This document shows, piece after piece, positions 1 through 8,751 of a DNA stretch of 22,919 nucleotides. The translations under genes were made by a program, and so were the position numbers. Positions within the stretch are counted from its first letter, which is position 1. Every line of letters begins with the position of its first letter. This stretch comes from a virus, in IMG/VR virus record IMGVR_UViG_3300035216_000221, positions 1-22,919 of that record; one strand, written 5' to 3'. The notes beneath the pieces are model-generated. The model had not been told where the DNA came from. It worked only from the letters and a program-made list of their open reading frames with translations, and ran no database searches.

Positions 1-2270
1 GTGAATACGCCAGGAAGTTGAACAACATAATCTACACCACCAGGAATTTCTTCTCCACCACCTTGTCCAGGAGTAGTAACAGTGCCTCCACCACCACCTG
101 TTCCACCACCACCAGTGCCAGGTGTATCACCACCAGTGCCAGGATCAAATGGTTGGGGGTCAAGTGGGTTAAGGGTTCCATCATCCCCACCTACATCACC
201 TGGACCACCTCCTGGTCCACCTCCACCACCTGTTCCACCACCACCAGTGCCAGGTGTATCACCACCACCAGGTTGATCACCACCACCAGGTTGTGGCTCT
301 GTTATAACAACAGTGGTGGGTGGTAGTGTTACTACATCACCAGGATTGACAACGACAATTTCTCCAGGAGGAGCAGGAACAAGATAAGTTCCATCTGGTT
401 CTTTTACAACAGTATCATCAGGGTCTGCCCAAGTATATTCATTTCCTCCCTGACTACCATCAGGTCCAGGCAAGTATCCTGTACCTGGTTCATCAACAAC
501 AATACCAGTTACACCCTTTGTAATTGTTCCAGGAGGAAATTCATTCCTTGGATCAATAGTTGCTGGTAGATTGGTGGTGCGTTGTTGAGGATTATTAGGA
601 TTTATTACTTCAACATCTGAAACCACAGGTCTAATAACTGCGCCTACTCCTTTACCGCATCCATCATACACACTTGCAAATGCTCCCTCATCATATCCTA
701 CACCAAATGAGAGCATATCAATTCCCAATACCTCACCTGCTGCACCAATCACAAAATTACCTGCTGCTCCAAATCCACCTGAGATTTTGGGGATTGGTGG
801 TCCACATAAAAGTGGTCCAATATTACAAGAGTCAGCACCAAAAATATTATCAAAGTTTAAATCAAAATCAAAGTTATCAAGGTCAGTTGCATTTTCAAAT
901 CCTGCAGCAAAATTCTTTGCCTTTCCAACCAGTGAATCAATGTCACCAAAACTTACTGCAGCACCTCCACTGAGGATACTCCACTCATTAATCTTAGAAC
1001 ATTCTGGTTTATCATCACAAGAAAGGAATGAAAGTAAATCAGTGATCAGACCTAGAACATCACCAGCAATTGATGCTGCTTGACCTACAAGAGATGTGAT
1101 GGATGATAGTGCTTGTTCTACTGCATTAGATAACTTAGCCATAATTTGACCAAGTGTTGCTGCAATAAAGTTTTCTACAAAACACTCTGCAGCATTGATA
1201 ACTTTATTGACTGCACTAGTCAGGAAAGATTCAACCATTCCAAGAAGACCATCAATCAGTTTCCTAAACAGACAAGCAATCAAATCAAGAACAGTATCAA
1301 CTTTTTGCTGCAATAATGGTCTCTCATTAGGGAACAACAAATAATATGTGTTCTTCATTGCCTCACTAGTTTGCCTAACAAGAAACTTCTGTGCCTCAGT
1401 AAAGACCCATTTAATAGATTGTGCTATGAACTTTGATGCTTCTCCTATCTTCTTATTGATAAATGCCTGTATGTCACCAACTTGATTTTGCACTGCATCT
1501 CTATACTTATAGATAGATTTCTGTGCTTGTTGAATATCTACAATAACATTAGCAATCTGCCTTTGAATTCTACCAAGTGGTATCTTCTCACATTGAGATG
1601 ACTGAGAAATTGGTTGTCTCCTTTTATCTTTTTGATATGAAGATTCAGAAGCAGCACTATTTTGACTGTTGTCACCATTTACACTTTCTGTTCTAGTAGC
1701 ATTGATAGATGATCCAGCAACAGAACCAGCAGCCTCAGTCTCCTTTCCTACACCCTTTTTCTGTGCTCCATCCTGTTGAACAAGAGTACCACCTGTATTT
1801 GCCTTCTGTGAATACCAGGCAACATAATCATTCTCTGTGTAACCACTGATAGGTAAGAACCTGGCAGGTGGAAGGTTCTTATTGACTGCGTTGTAATCAT
1901 TGTATCCTATACAACCAAAGACAACTGGTAGTTGTGCATTCTCACCATCTAAAAAGAAACCAAATACAAAGTTTCCTTGAGTTAAGTTAGCAGATTGTGA
2001 TGAACTTCTACCTCCACCACCTGCTGTCACAGGATACATTACATACGCCCATGGCAATTCTTCATCAGGTATTTCATTAATGTTAGCAGTATGGTAACCC
2101 ATAATCCTAACTCTATATCTCTCACCAAATCCTTTTATCTCACTATTATCATCTAAAGGAAGACCAGGAATATTCTCTTTCCAGGATATCTCGCTAGCAA
2201 TCTGACCAATCCACCAAATGAATCCGTCTCTTCCAACAAAATGCTTTTCAAATAGTCCTTGATCAAACAT
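1..2270 (-). CDS. 5: Baseplate central hub/spike protein gp5-like (partial, C-terminus outside the window)
   Basis: The frame is open from the ATG at 2268-2270 to the left edge, at least 756 codons, so the C-terminus is missing. The first ~110 residues look like the gp5 OB-fold: FVGRDGFIWWIGQI, then LPWAYVMYPVTAGGGG, then GNFVFGFFLDGENAQLPVVF, which parallels T4 gp5 (LPWMSVIQPIT...VYGHFLDKW). In T4 this domain docks on the gp27 trimer and gp5 forms the membrane-piercing spike. After it come a Ser/Gln-rich linker, a long amphipathic helical middle, and a Gly/Pro/Thr-rich tail with repeats. I see no T4-lysozyme-like domain in the visible part. The start overlaps the stop of the gp27-like gene by one base (TGATG), which fits coupled translation of hub partners. 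The gp5 assignment rests on the N-terminus and gene order. The length and the central helices are not T4-like. Confidence 0.8.
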   Translation of the reverse strand, partial: MFDQGLFEKHFVGRDGFIWWIGQIASEISWKENIPGLPLDDNSEIKGFGERYRVRIMGYHTANINEIPDEELPWAYVMYPVTAGGGGRSSSQSANLTQGNFVFGFFLDGENAQLPVVFGCIGYNDYNAVNKNLPPARFLPISGYTENDYVAWYSQKANTGGTLVQQDGAQKKGVGKETEAAGSVAGSSINATRTESVNGDNSQNSAASESSYQKDKRRQPISQSSQCEKIPLGRIQRQIANVIVDIQQAQKSIYKYRDAVQNQVGDIQAFINKKIGEASKFIAQSIKWVFTEAQKFLVRQTSEAMKNTYYLLFPNERPLLQQKVDTVLDLIACLFRKLIDGLLGMVESFLTSAVNKVINAAECFVENFIAATLGQIMAKLSNAVEQALSSITSLVGQAASIAGDVLGLITDLLSFLSCDDKPECSKINEWSILSGGAAVSFGDIDSLVGKAKNFAAGFENATDLDNFDFDLNFDNIFGADSCNIGPLLCGPPIPKISGGFGAAGNFVIGAAGEVLGIDMLSFGVGYDEGAFASVYDGCGKGVGAVIRPVVSDVEVINPNNPQQRTTNLPATIDPRNEFPPGTITKGVTGIVVDEPGTGYLPGPDGSQGGNEYTWADPDDTVVKEPDGTYLVPAPPGEIVVVNPGDVVTLPPTTVVITEPQPGGGDQPGGGDTPGTGGGGTGGGGGPGGGPGDVGGDDGTLNPLDPQPFDPGTGGDTPGTGGGGTGGGGGTVTTPGQGGGEEIPGGVDYVVQLPGVF
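91..267. repeat. Direct repeat of 45 bp within the gp5-like gene
   Basis: The 45 bases at 91-135 recur exactly at 223-267, 132 bp apart. They lie in the Gly/Thr/Pro-rich coding tail of the gp5-like gene and encode a GDTPGTGGGGTGGG-type segment. The DNA between and around the copies is also built of CCACCA-type triplets. Identity at the base level suggests recent slippage or unequal recombination rather than selection on the protein alone. Confidence 0.9.
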
Positions 2271-3577
2271 CAGAATCCCTGCTTCTTACCAAATGAATCT
2301 CTTACAAGTGAGAGTGACGTGAAACTTTCTCTTGAGGTGAGATTATGACACACACTTGCTACCATATATATGCCACCAGTCTGCTTGTTTGTCTCTTTAT
2401 TCTTCTCACCCATCACTGCTGGAAAGTCACACATTACAATATCACCTGCCTTAATACTTATGTCTAGACCAATAGTAATGTTAACTTTAATAGAGAACAT
2501 TTGATTGTATCTCATAACAGGTTGAACCATTGCATTCTCTGCATCATAGTTAGGTTCTTGTGGAGCATCTTTCCAAGCATCTAATTGATCATCACCTGTT
2601 CCATTAGGATTAACTCCAATGTCAAACACATGTGTCATCAATCTAGTTGGTGCCTGTGTGAATTCCTTTGCCACCATATCAGCACCAAATGTTTTGCCTG
2701 ATATGCCCAGTTCATCAGGCACATACTTATATTCTTTTACAAAGTAATTCATAGCAAAGAAGTCAAAGTAGACAGACCTATTGTTGTAAGTTCCCAAGGT
2801 CATATTCTGTTTGAGTTCTACATCCTGGTCTATAGTATAGGATAGGATATTTGTATCATATCCCTCAGGAAGAATACCAGTATTGTTATAGATTAATTTT
2901 TTAACTGGTTCCTGTTCAAACAAAGAATCAATAGATCTAAAATTATATCCATTCCTCGTCTGATAGAATAGATATGCTGCCCTACTTCCAATATCCTTAT
3001 CAGGAATTGCCTTTGTTGCTAACCAAGTGCAAGTATAAAATGGTTTTCTATCATTACCAACAAAATTATATGTAGATGATGTGACGTCAATCTTCTCAAT
3101 CCTAGCGCCAATTGATTGTAAGATTTGACCAACATGCTCAGAGATTTTGCCCTCATATCTTGCCATAACTCTGATTTGCTCATTAGCAAAGTATTCTTTA
3201 GGAGCAAAGTCTAAGAAGTAAACATCCTTTGATGTGCCAGGAGATGCATTCCTTACTCTATTAACATACAATCCATTAACATCAAATCTAATTTTATTAT
3301 TCTTATTATCTTCAATAACAATATCAGTTCTCTCACCACCTCTGATAGGTAAACTGTCTAGTATTGACTTAGTGCCCTCAACTTTCTCACCATCTACCTC
3401 AAATCCAGTCTCAACAATGGTAGCAGTTGCAGTGATATTATTTGACAACACGCTCTCATAGTACCTAAAATCTACCACACCTCCACCAAAATCAACTGCT
3501 CTGTTGTTAGTGTTGGATGATATTTTAAACTTAGATATGTTAGCTGCACCTTCAGGTGCATTCTTTGGTTCTGCCAT
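2270..3577 (-). CDS. 27: Baseplate hub protein, gp27-like
   Basis: A 435-residue protein directly upstream of the gp5-like gene, the place of the hub ring gene in contractile tails. The N-terminal part reads like a hub beta-barrel (YYESVLSNNITATATIVETG, then IVIEDNKNNKIRFDVNGLYV). The C-terminal part has the layout of the second barrel of T4 gp27: KVNITIGLDISIKAGDIVMC, then GGIYMVASVCHNLTSRES and SFTSLSLVRDSFG, compared with T4 FNLTPGVKIIF...[22 protein letters not shown]. The expected role is a trimeric hub linking the tube to the gp5 spike. The length is close to T4 gp27 (391 residues). Overall identity to T4 looks low, so the call rests on position and these patterns. The start overlaps the preceding stop by one base (TAATG). 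Confidence 0.65.
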   Translation of the reverse strand: MAEPKNAPEGAANISKFKISSNTNNRAVDFGGGVVDFRYYESVLSNNITATATIVETGFEVDGEKVEGTKSILDSLPIRGGERTDIVIEDNKNNKIRFDVNGLYVNRVRNASPGTSKDVYFLDFAPKEYFANEQIRVMARYEGKISEHVGQILQSIGARIEKIDVTSSTYNFVGNDRKPFYTCTWLATKAIPDKDIGSRAAYLFYQTRNGYNFRSIDSLFEQEPVKKLIYNNTGILPEGYDTNILSYTIDQDVELKQNMTLGTYNNRSVYFDFFAMNYFVKEYKYVPDELGISGKTFGADMVAKEFTQAPTRLMTHVFDIGVNPNGTGDDQLDAWKDAPQEPNYDAENAMVQPVMRYNQMFSIKVNITIGLDISIKAGDIVMCDFPAVMGEKNKETNKQTGGIYMVASVCHNLTSRESFTSLSLVRDSFGKKQGF

Positions 3578-6114
3578 TATCCTTGCTTATATAAGTTAGC
3601 TAACAGTTGAGCTTTGTAGTAACTATTTACCATACTAATTGTAGAACCACCCACCATAGAAACACCAGACCTATTTGACATAACTGGAGTTTGTTGTTGA
3701 TTGGGAGATGGAAGAGGAACAACTACTTGAACATCTCCTTGGTCCTCATAAGATGCTGACCTTGCGACTGAAGGGGCTTGTTGTTGTGGTGCTGTAGTGA
3801 TCTTTGGTTGTGCAGGTGTTTGTCCTGAATAACCAGATGCCTCTGTTGCTGCCTTCTGTTCTGCCAGTTTCTGCTGCATCTGTGCTGGGGTGATACCACT
3901 TGTAGTTACAGGTTGTGTAACAGGAGTTACTGATGAAGGTGATGCTTGAGCACCAAAGTCAGGAACATTACCCTGAACATTACCACTATAATTCCAATCC
4001 CACCCAAAGTAATTGTTCTTTCCACCAGTTGATCTATAAATCTCACTCCTTCTATTTGTTTTGGTATAGTTTGTAAAGTCAGTCCTTCCAGCAACAAAAT
4101 CTCTTGCATTCTTTTGGAGAGTGGGGTTCATAATCTCTCTTGCAGCCTGCTCCACAAATGCAACAGATCGACCTGTAGCAGCTGCAGCTGTCTGTGCATC
4201 TACAATACCAAGCCACTCAGAGTTTGCCTTCTCGCCATTAGGATTCTTCCTTGGATAATCCCAAGTGGGTTGATACTGCCCATCAGCAATAATAAGTTCC
4301 CTTATATTTGAACTACTATAGGCACCAGATGCTGCTCTGTTATAGATTGACTGTGCTATGTCTGCTCTGGATTGGGCGTCACCATCTTCCAGTGAGGCAA
4401 CTGCTGTCAGTGTCCAGAAGTCTGCATTCCCACCAGTAACTGTACCAGTGGGTCCATCACCAGGGGCAGTAGGAGATGTAGCACCAGTGGCTTGTCCTGT
4501 AATTGAATCTGTTACACCATATGATATGACAGTGGGTGGTGATGTTCCATCTTGAGGTGGGAACAATGCATTCTTCATCAGACCAATGTTTTCCTTTATG
4601 TTTCCGAAGAGGAACCCTGGATCAGGAACTGCACCAATTCCAAAATTCATCTTTGGCAGACTAGCATAGTATCTGGTCCATGAGTCCTTCATATATTGCG
4701 CAAAGTTAGCTCCTGATTGAAGAGTATTCTTCCAGTCCTGAGCCATTTTAGATTGTACTCCTGCTATTCCACCACCTTCTAAGAAACTATAGAGCAAGTC
4801 ACCACCATACTCACCAATCAAACCACCAAGAATAGTTCCAACAACTGGAATGGGGATGAGTGTGCCAAGTGCTTCGCCAAGTCCAGTACCAACTGACTTG
4901 AACAATGTTTGCTTGACTGGATCGCCAGAAAGCATTGATCCAATTGCAGCAATAAAAGGACCTATAATAGGAATTCTAAATCCCTTTACGCCTTTGAATA
5001 TATTTTTAAATAATCCTTTATTTTGTGCTATAGCTTTTGCTTCTTTCTTACCAAAAAGTTTCTGCAAAAACTTATTTGGTTTGCCTGGTAATTTAGTAGC
5101 TTGCCCACTTGGTTTTGATACATTACCTTTAAATCTTCTCTTTGCTGCTTCATCTCCATATCTTTGAGCATATCTTTTCCTTGCTACCTTAGATGATGTA
5201 GCAGTCCTTTGTTTCTGATTTAATCTTATTCCAGGTGTTGTTGAGTTTCTACCACCTCTTCTACCAGGTTTGCCAGGAAGAGGAGGTTTGCCTGCTCTTA
5301 ATCTGATAGCATTGATGGCACCTCTAGCAAAATCTACAATGGCATCACCAAGTCTAGTAAATCCAAACTTAAATAAACTACCAAGACCTCTTGCTGTTTT
5401 AAGAATCAGTTTGCCTGTGGTTTTGATTGCTGTTTTAAACAGTCTGGCACCTAAACCAAGTGTCCCCTTTAAGAATCCCTTGAGACCAACTAACCCAAGT
5501 CTTAAACCACTAAAAATTAGATAAAGATTAGAACTATATTTGTTAAGGAACCCTCCAATCTGTTCAAGATTGTTAAAAGTAAGAAGAGCAAGTCCACCCA
5601 ACAAAGTGTTGAGCAAGAACTTACCAATCATATCCATAAAATTAAAGCTTGATGCCTTACCTAAGGCACTGCCAAGGAGATTGCCACCACCTTTTTTCTC
5701 TAAATTCTTCTCTCTTTTTGCTGCCTTGTCTTTTGATAGTGCAGATTTCTTCTTCCTTGAATTAGCAAGTTCTTCCTTATACTCTTTCTTTAAAACTTCA
5801 TCAAGTTTAGATGTGTTCTGAATAAGATTATCTAATTGAGTTTTAAGTGACTCTTGGTTGGATTCAGTTTCTACTTTTACTTGCTGACTCTCTGATTTAA
5901 AATCAGAAGCAGAAATCTTTTTCTGTGACGCTACCTTTGAGTACATTGCCTCACTGGTGCCAACAAAACTTGCCTTATTTTCTACCCTAGGTTGATTATC
6001 TCTTGCTTGTTTAATCTTTGCATCCTTAGTTTTAACAAGCGCACCATCAGTCTTCTTGGATTTACCTCCAAGAAGTCCTTTCATCATAGCACCAGCAATC
6101 ATAGGTAATGCCAT
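3577..6114 (-). CDS. Tape-measure-like tail protein with SleB-type cell wall hydrolase domain
   Basis: 845 residues. The N-terminal ~150 residues are charged and probably coiled-coil (KKKSALSKDKAAKREKNLEKK). A hydrophobic stretch follows (~155-190, MIGKFLLNTLLGGLAL at 162), then a basic Gly/Lys/Arg-rich region (~200-370) and two more apolar segments (~377-395 and ~404-436). At about 565-690 is a domain like SleB/Hydrolase_2 cell wall hydrolases: TAVASLEDGD with candidate catalytic Glu576, the helix ADIAQSIYNRAAS (586-596) and GQYQPTW (612-618). The C-terminus is Gln/Pro/Thr-rich and low-complexity. The coiled-coil plus the NTLLGGL segment also occurs in the neighbouring upstream gene, so the two look like tandem paralogues. 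A role as tape measure or hub component that digests peptidoglycan on injection is inferred from domains and position between chaperone and hub genes. Confidence 0.6.
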   Translation of the reverse strand: MALPMIAGAMMKGLLGGKSKKTDGALVKTKDAKIKQARDNQPRVENKASFVGTSEAMYSKVASQKKISASDFKSESQQVKVETESNQESLKTQLDNLIQNTSKLDEVLKKEYKEELANSRKKKSALSKDKAAKREKNLEKKGGGNLLGSALGKASSFNFMDMIGKFLLNTLLGGLALLTFNNLEQIGGFLNKYSSNLYLIFSGLRLGLVGLKGFLKGTLGLGARLFKTAIKTTGKLILKTARGLGSLFKFGFTRLGDAIVDFARGAINAIRLRAGKPPLPGKPGRRGGRNSTTPGIRLNQKQRTATSSKVARKRYAQRYGDEAAKRRFKGNVSKPSGQATKLPGKPNKFLQKLFGKKEAKAIAQNKGLFKNIFKGVKGFRIPIIGPFIAAIGSMLSGDPVKQTLFKSVGTGLGEALGTLIPIPVVGTILGGLIGEYGGDLLYSFLEGGGIAGVQSKMAQDWKNTLQSGANFAQYMKDSWTRYYASLPKMNFGIGAVPDPGFLFGNIKENIGLMKNALFPPQDGTSPPTVISYGVTDSITGQATGATSPTAPGDGPTGTVTGGNADFWTLTAVASLEDGDAQSRADIAQSIYNRAASGAYSSSNIRELIIADGQYQPTWDYPRKNPNGEKANSEWLGIVDAQTAAAATGRSVAFVEQAAREIMNPTLQKNARDFVAGRTDFTNYTKTNRRSEIYRSTGGKNNYFGWDWNYSGNVQGNVPDFGAQASPSSVTPVTQPVTTSGITPAQMQQKLAEQKAATEASGYSGQTPAQPKITTAPQQQAPSVARSASYEDQGDVQVVVPLPSPNQQQTPVMSNRSGVSMVGGSTISMVNSYYKAQLLANLYKQG

Positions 6115-6117
6115 GTC

Positions 6118-8577
6118 TTATCCTACTATGTTGTAGATAGATTTAACAACCAGTGACTCAAGATTATTTGGGTCTTCTGGATTGATAGATGGAACTTGTT
6201 TTTGAAGTCCCCCAGAACTACTTGACTCTCCCTGAGATGATTGCCCATTAGCTGAAACATATAATGGTTGAATGGTTGGAGGTTTTGGTGCTCCAGGTGG
6301 AAGGGGAAGTGTCTTTTGCCTACTTATTTGTGGAGATTGTATAGCAGGAGCAGATTGAGATGAAGTAGGATGAGCTCTTGGAGCACCAGATAAACCAGAT
6401 GCCATTGAATTCAATACCCTTCTTGCCAATGCTTTTGAATGTTCCCCCTTAGTCTTATTCTTAACCTCACCTAAGAATGGTGCAATGGCAGGACTGTCAA
6501 TCCTATCAACTTCAAGGATAGTACCACCTGCTGCTGTCACACCATAATCTTTATGACTGACAGGATACTTGCCAAAGACACCAGCCATTGATCTATCAAC
6601 TGCTGATACATTGTTTGATGATGGGAAGATGACACCAGGTCTACCATTCTTTCTAGCATCAAAGTGTATGTCAACAAATTGTGTGCCACCATTCTTCTCA
6701 ACATCTCTTGGCACACCAGACAATCCACCATAAGAGTAGATGTTCTGGAATGAAATTCTTTGTCTTAGATTTTGATCAGCACTAACAATCTGCTGCATTG
6801 TTTTGACAAGATGTCTGGTTGCTTCCCATTCATTAACACCTGTCCCATAGTCTTGTGTGCCTTGTACTGACCTACCATCAGACCCTAAGGGAATACCTTT
6901 AAGTGCATTCTCTTCTGTTGGAGCATGACCAGCACTGATAACAAGATTACTTACAGCACCACCATCTTTCATGGTCTGGATATCCTCAGAAAGACCAAGT
7001 CCCATACCTGGCATCTGTATTGACCCATACTTAGCAGTATTATTACCACCAACAGCAGCAAGCAGCCGATCAGTACCAATTTCCTCAACAAAGTTGCGCG
7101 GGAGCATGAATTCACCAGGTTCAGCAACAACTAGTTGGGTGTCAACACCAAATCCTTTTATCTTATTAGATGAAGTACTCTCAATCTTACCACCCTCTCT
7201 GATATCAATAGGAACTGGTGCTGCCATAGGTGATTCACCCATAACTTCACCACCACCAGTCTGCTGCTGAACTTGCTGCTGTGCATTAGTGGGTTCTAGT
7301 TTTAAAATTCCTGGAATTGGAATTTGAATCTGTGGTGCTTCTAAAGCAGGCAATCTAGGACCAGGGTCCATGGGTGCTTGCTTAAAGAATGCAAGGGCAT
7401 CATTAATTGCATTTTCAATATTCTGAAGACCAGCATTCAATCCAGTAGCAATACTGTTGTACATATTATAAGGTATATCTACAACAAACTGTACAGTGCT
7501 TTCAATCCACTTAATTATATCAATAAAGAATTGTTTGATTGGATTGAGATACTTGTGAGGATCATTGATGATATCCATCACTCTCAATATCAATCCACCC
7601 AATAGTGTATTGATAATAAATTTCTCAATCATCCCAAACAAATCACTAACTGGTTTGGCAATCCTGTTTAAGGCACCAGACATAAATCCACTTTTACTTT
7701 TACCACCCTCTAACTTTGCTTCCCTTTTTGAAGCCTTGTCTTTATTGGCAAGTCTTTCATCTCTATCAGACTCTTTCTTCTCAAGATCATATTGTTTCCT
7801 GAGTGTGTCAAGAATACTTTGAATGTTCTCATCAATTTTTTGAAGAGAAGGTGCAAGAACTTTCTGATTAAAACCATCCTTCTCTTCAACCTGTGCTTCT
7901 TGCTCCTCCTCAACTGTTTTACTAATCTTCTGTGCTGATGGCAACAAACCAGCAGGAGTTACAACAGGTTTGTCAGTCTCTACATCTGCTGCTTCACCTC
8001 TATCAAAGAAACTATCTGCACTGACAGTCTTCTTGTTTACCTTAAATCTACCAGTCTTACTCTTTACTCTCTTGTATTCATCAGTAAGAAGTTCTACTTC
8101 CTCAGTAGGCATCTGACTGTCAGTCATCCTGCCAGCCATCATCTTCTCTTTCAGAAGAGTTTTATATGTATCATAGTCAATATCAACTACATCTTCAAGA
8201 CCAAGTAGTCTGAGGATGACGTCATCTACATCCTCACCTACCAAGTCCTCTTCACTTGCTGCATCTGTTGTTTGAGGAATTACTGCAAGAGCAGTTGAAC
8301 CACCACCCTCCTCCTCTATAACATTCTCAGTTAAATCTTTTAGTCCCTGATTATATTCTACTTCATCATAGTGTCCTGAAAGTCCTAGGCATACATCAAT
8401 GAAGTCATTGTCTTCACCAGTAATAATTTTAAGATCTATATCCTGCTGCTCATCCTCTGACAAATTCTCGTAGTAAAACCCTAACTTTTTGAGACGATCT
8501 TCTGTAAGTTTGGAAAGCAAATCCTTTCCAGTCTCGTTCTCATAAATTTTTAGTAGTTTTACTACCTTACTATCCAT
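6118..8577 (-). CDS. Tape-measure-like tail protein with amidase-type domain
   Basis: 819 residues, the first large gene after the tail assembly chaperone, where the tape measure normally lies. The N-terminal ~290 residues are acidic, then a charged coiled-coil (ANKDKASKREAKLEGG) leads into a hydrophobic segment MIEKFIINTLLGGLILRV from residue 316, matching the next gene's NTLLGGL region. At about 540-710 a domain resembles zinc-dependent N-acetylmuramoyl-L-alanine amidases (Amidase_3): VISAGHAP with His551, NEWEATRHLV with Glu583/Glu585, VDIHFDA with His638, and ILEVDRIDSP with Glu689, in the order of metal ligands and catalytic Glu. The C-terminal ~100 residues are Pro/Ser/Gln-rich. The role as tape measure and/or murein-degrading tail protein is inferred. 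T4 gp29 is the positional counterpart, but I see no convincing sequence match to it. Confidence 0.6.
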   Translation of the reverse strand: MDSKVVKLLKIYENETGKDLLSKLTEDRLKKLGFYYENLSEDEQQDIDLKIITGEDNDFIDVCLGLSGHYDEVEYNQGLKDLTENVIEEEGGGSTALAVIPQTTDAASEEDLVGEDVDDVILRLLGLEDVVDIDYDTYKTLLKEKMMAGRMTDSQMPTEEVELLTDEYKRVKSKTGRFKVNKKTVSADSFFDRGEAADVETDKPVVTPAGLLPSAQKISKTVEEEQEAQVEEKDGFNQKVLAPSLQKIDENIQSILDTLRKQYDLEKKESDRDERLANKDKASKREAKLEGGKSKSGFMSGALNRIAKPVSDLFGMIEKFIINTLLGGLILRVMDIINDPHKYLNPIKQFFIDIIKWIESTVQFVVDIPYNMYNSIATGLNAGLQNIENAINDALAFFKQAPMDPGPRLPALEAPQIQIPIPGILKLEPTNAQQQVQQQTGGGEVMGESPMAAPVPIDIREGGKIESTSSNKIKGFGVDTQLVVAEPGEFMLPRNFVEEIGTDRLLAAVGGNNTAKYGSIQMPGMGLGLSEDIQTMKDGGAVSNLVISAGHAPTEENALKGIPLGSDGRSVQGTQDYGTGVNEWEATRHLVKTMQQIVSADQNLRQRISFQNIYSYGGLSGVPRDVEKNGGTQFVDIHFDARKNGRPGVIFPSSNNVSAVDRSMAGVFGKYPVSHKDYGVTAAGGTILEVDRIDSPAIAPFLGEVKNKTKGEHSKALARRVLNSMASGLSGAPRAHPTSSQSAPAIQSPQISRQKTLPLPPGAPKPPTIQPLYVSANGQSSQGESSSSGGLQKQVPSINPEDPNNLESLVVKSIYNIVG

Positions 8578-8740
8578 TCTGACGTGCCTTTGCTTTTTGT
8601 TCTTCTTCTTCTAGGTGTTGTTGTAGAAGTCCAACATAAACATCACGCTCCCACGGCATCATGTTTTCAATCTCAGTTAATGAATATTTATGGTACTGCA
8701 TCAAGGCAAAATTTAACCTGTAATAACTTTCAAGGTCCAT
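8570..8740 (-). CDS. Small -1-frame ORF downstream of gp26; likely the frameshift extension of the tail assembly chaperone
   Basis: 56 codons from the ATG at 8738-8740 to TAG at 8570-8572, overlapping the next gene start by 8 bases. The protein begins MDLESYYRLNFALMQYHKYS and continues LTEIENMMPWERDVYVGLLQ, ending in a Glu/Lys-rich tail. The pattern of a short helical region followed by a three-part 'start a helix, MPWER, YVGLL' motif is what the T part of lambda-type GT tail chaperones looks like. The frame is open upstream of its ATG and continues in phase into the -1 frame of gp26 at the slippery site 8758-8764 (intervening residues RIGLSH). It may therefore be made mainly as a gp26 fusion of about 300 residues. 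No good Shine-Dalgarno precedes the ATG. T4 gp51 occupies this position, but I do not claim homology. Confidence 0.75.
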   Translation of the reverse strand: MDLESYYRLNFALMQYHKYSLTEIENMMPWERDVYVGLLQQHLEEEEQKAKARQNG

Positions 8741-8751
8741 ATGGGAAAGAC

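Noticed and set aside
18-326. Plus-strand ORFs in the left end, including a Pro-rich frame at 82-276
   Set aside because: They are the antisense of the Gly/Pro-coding tail of the gp5-like gene. The minus frame is open through the whole region and shows gp5 sequence at its start.
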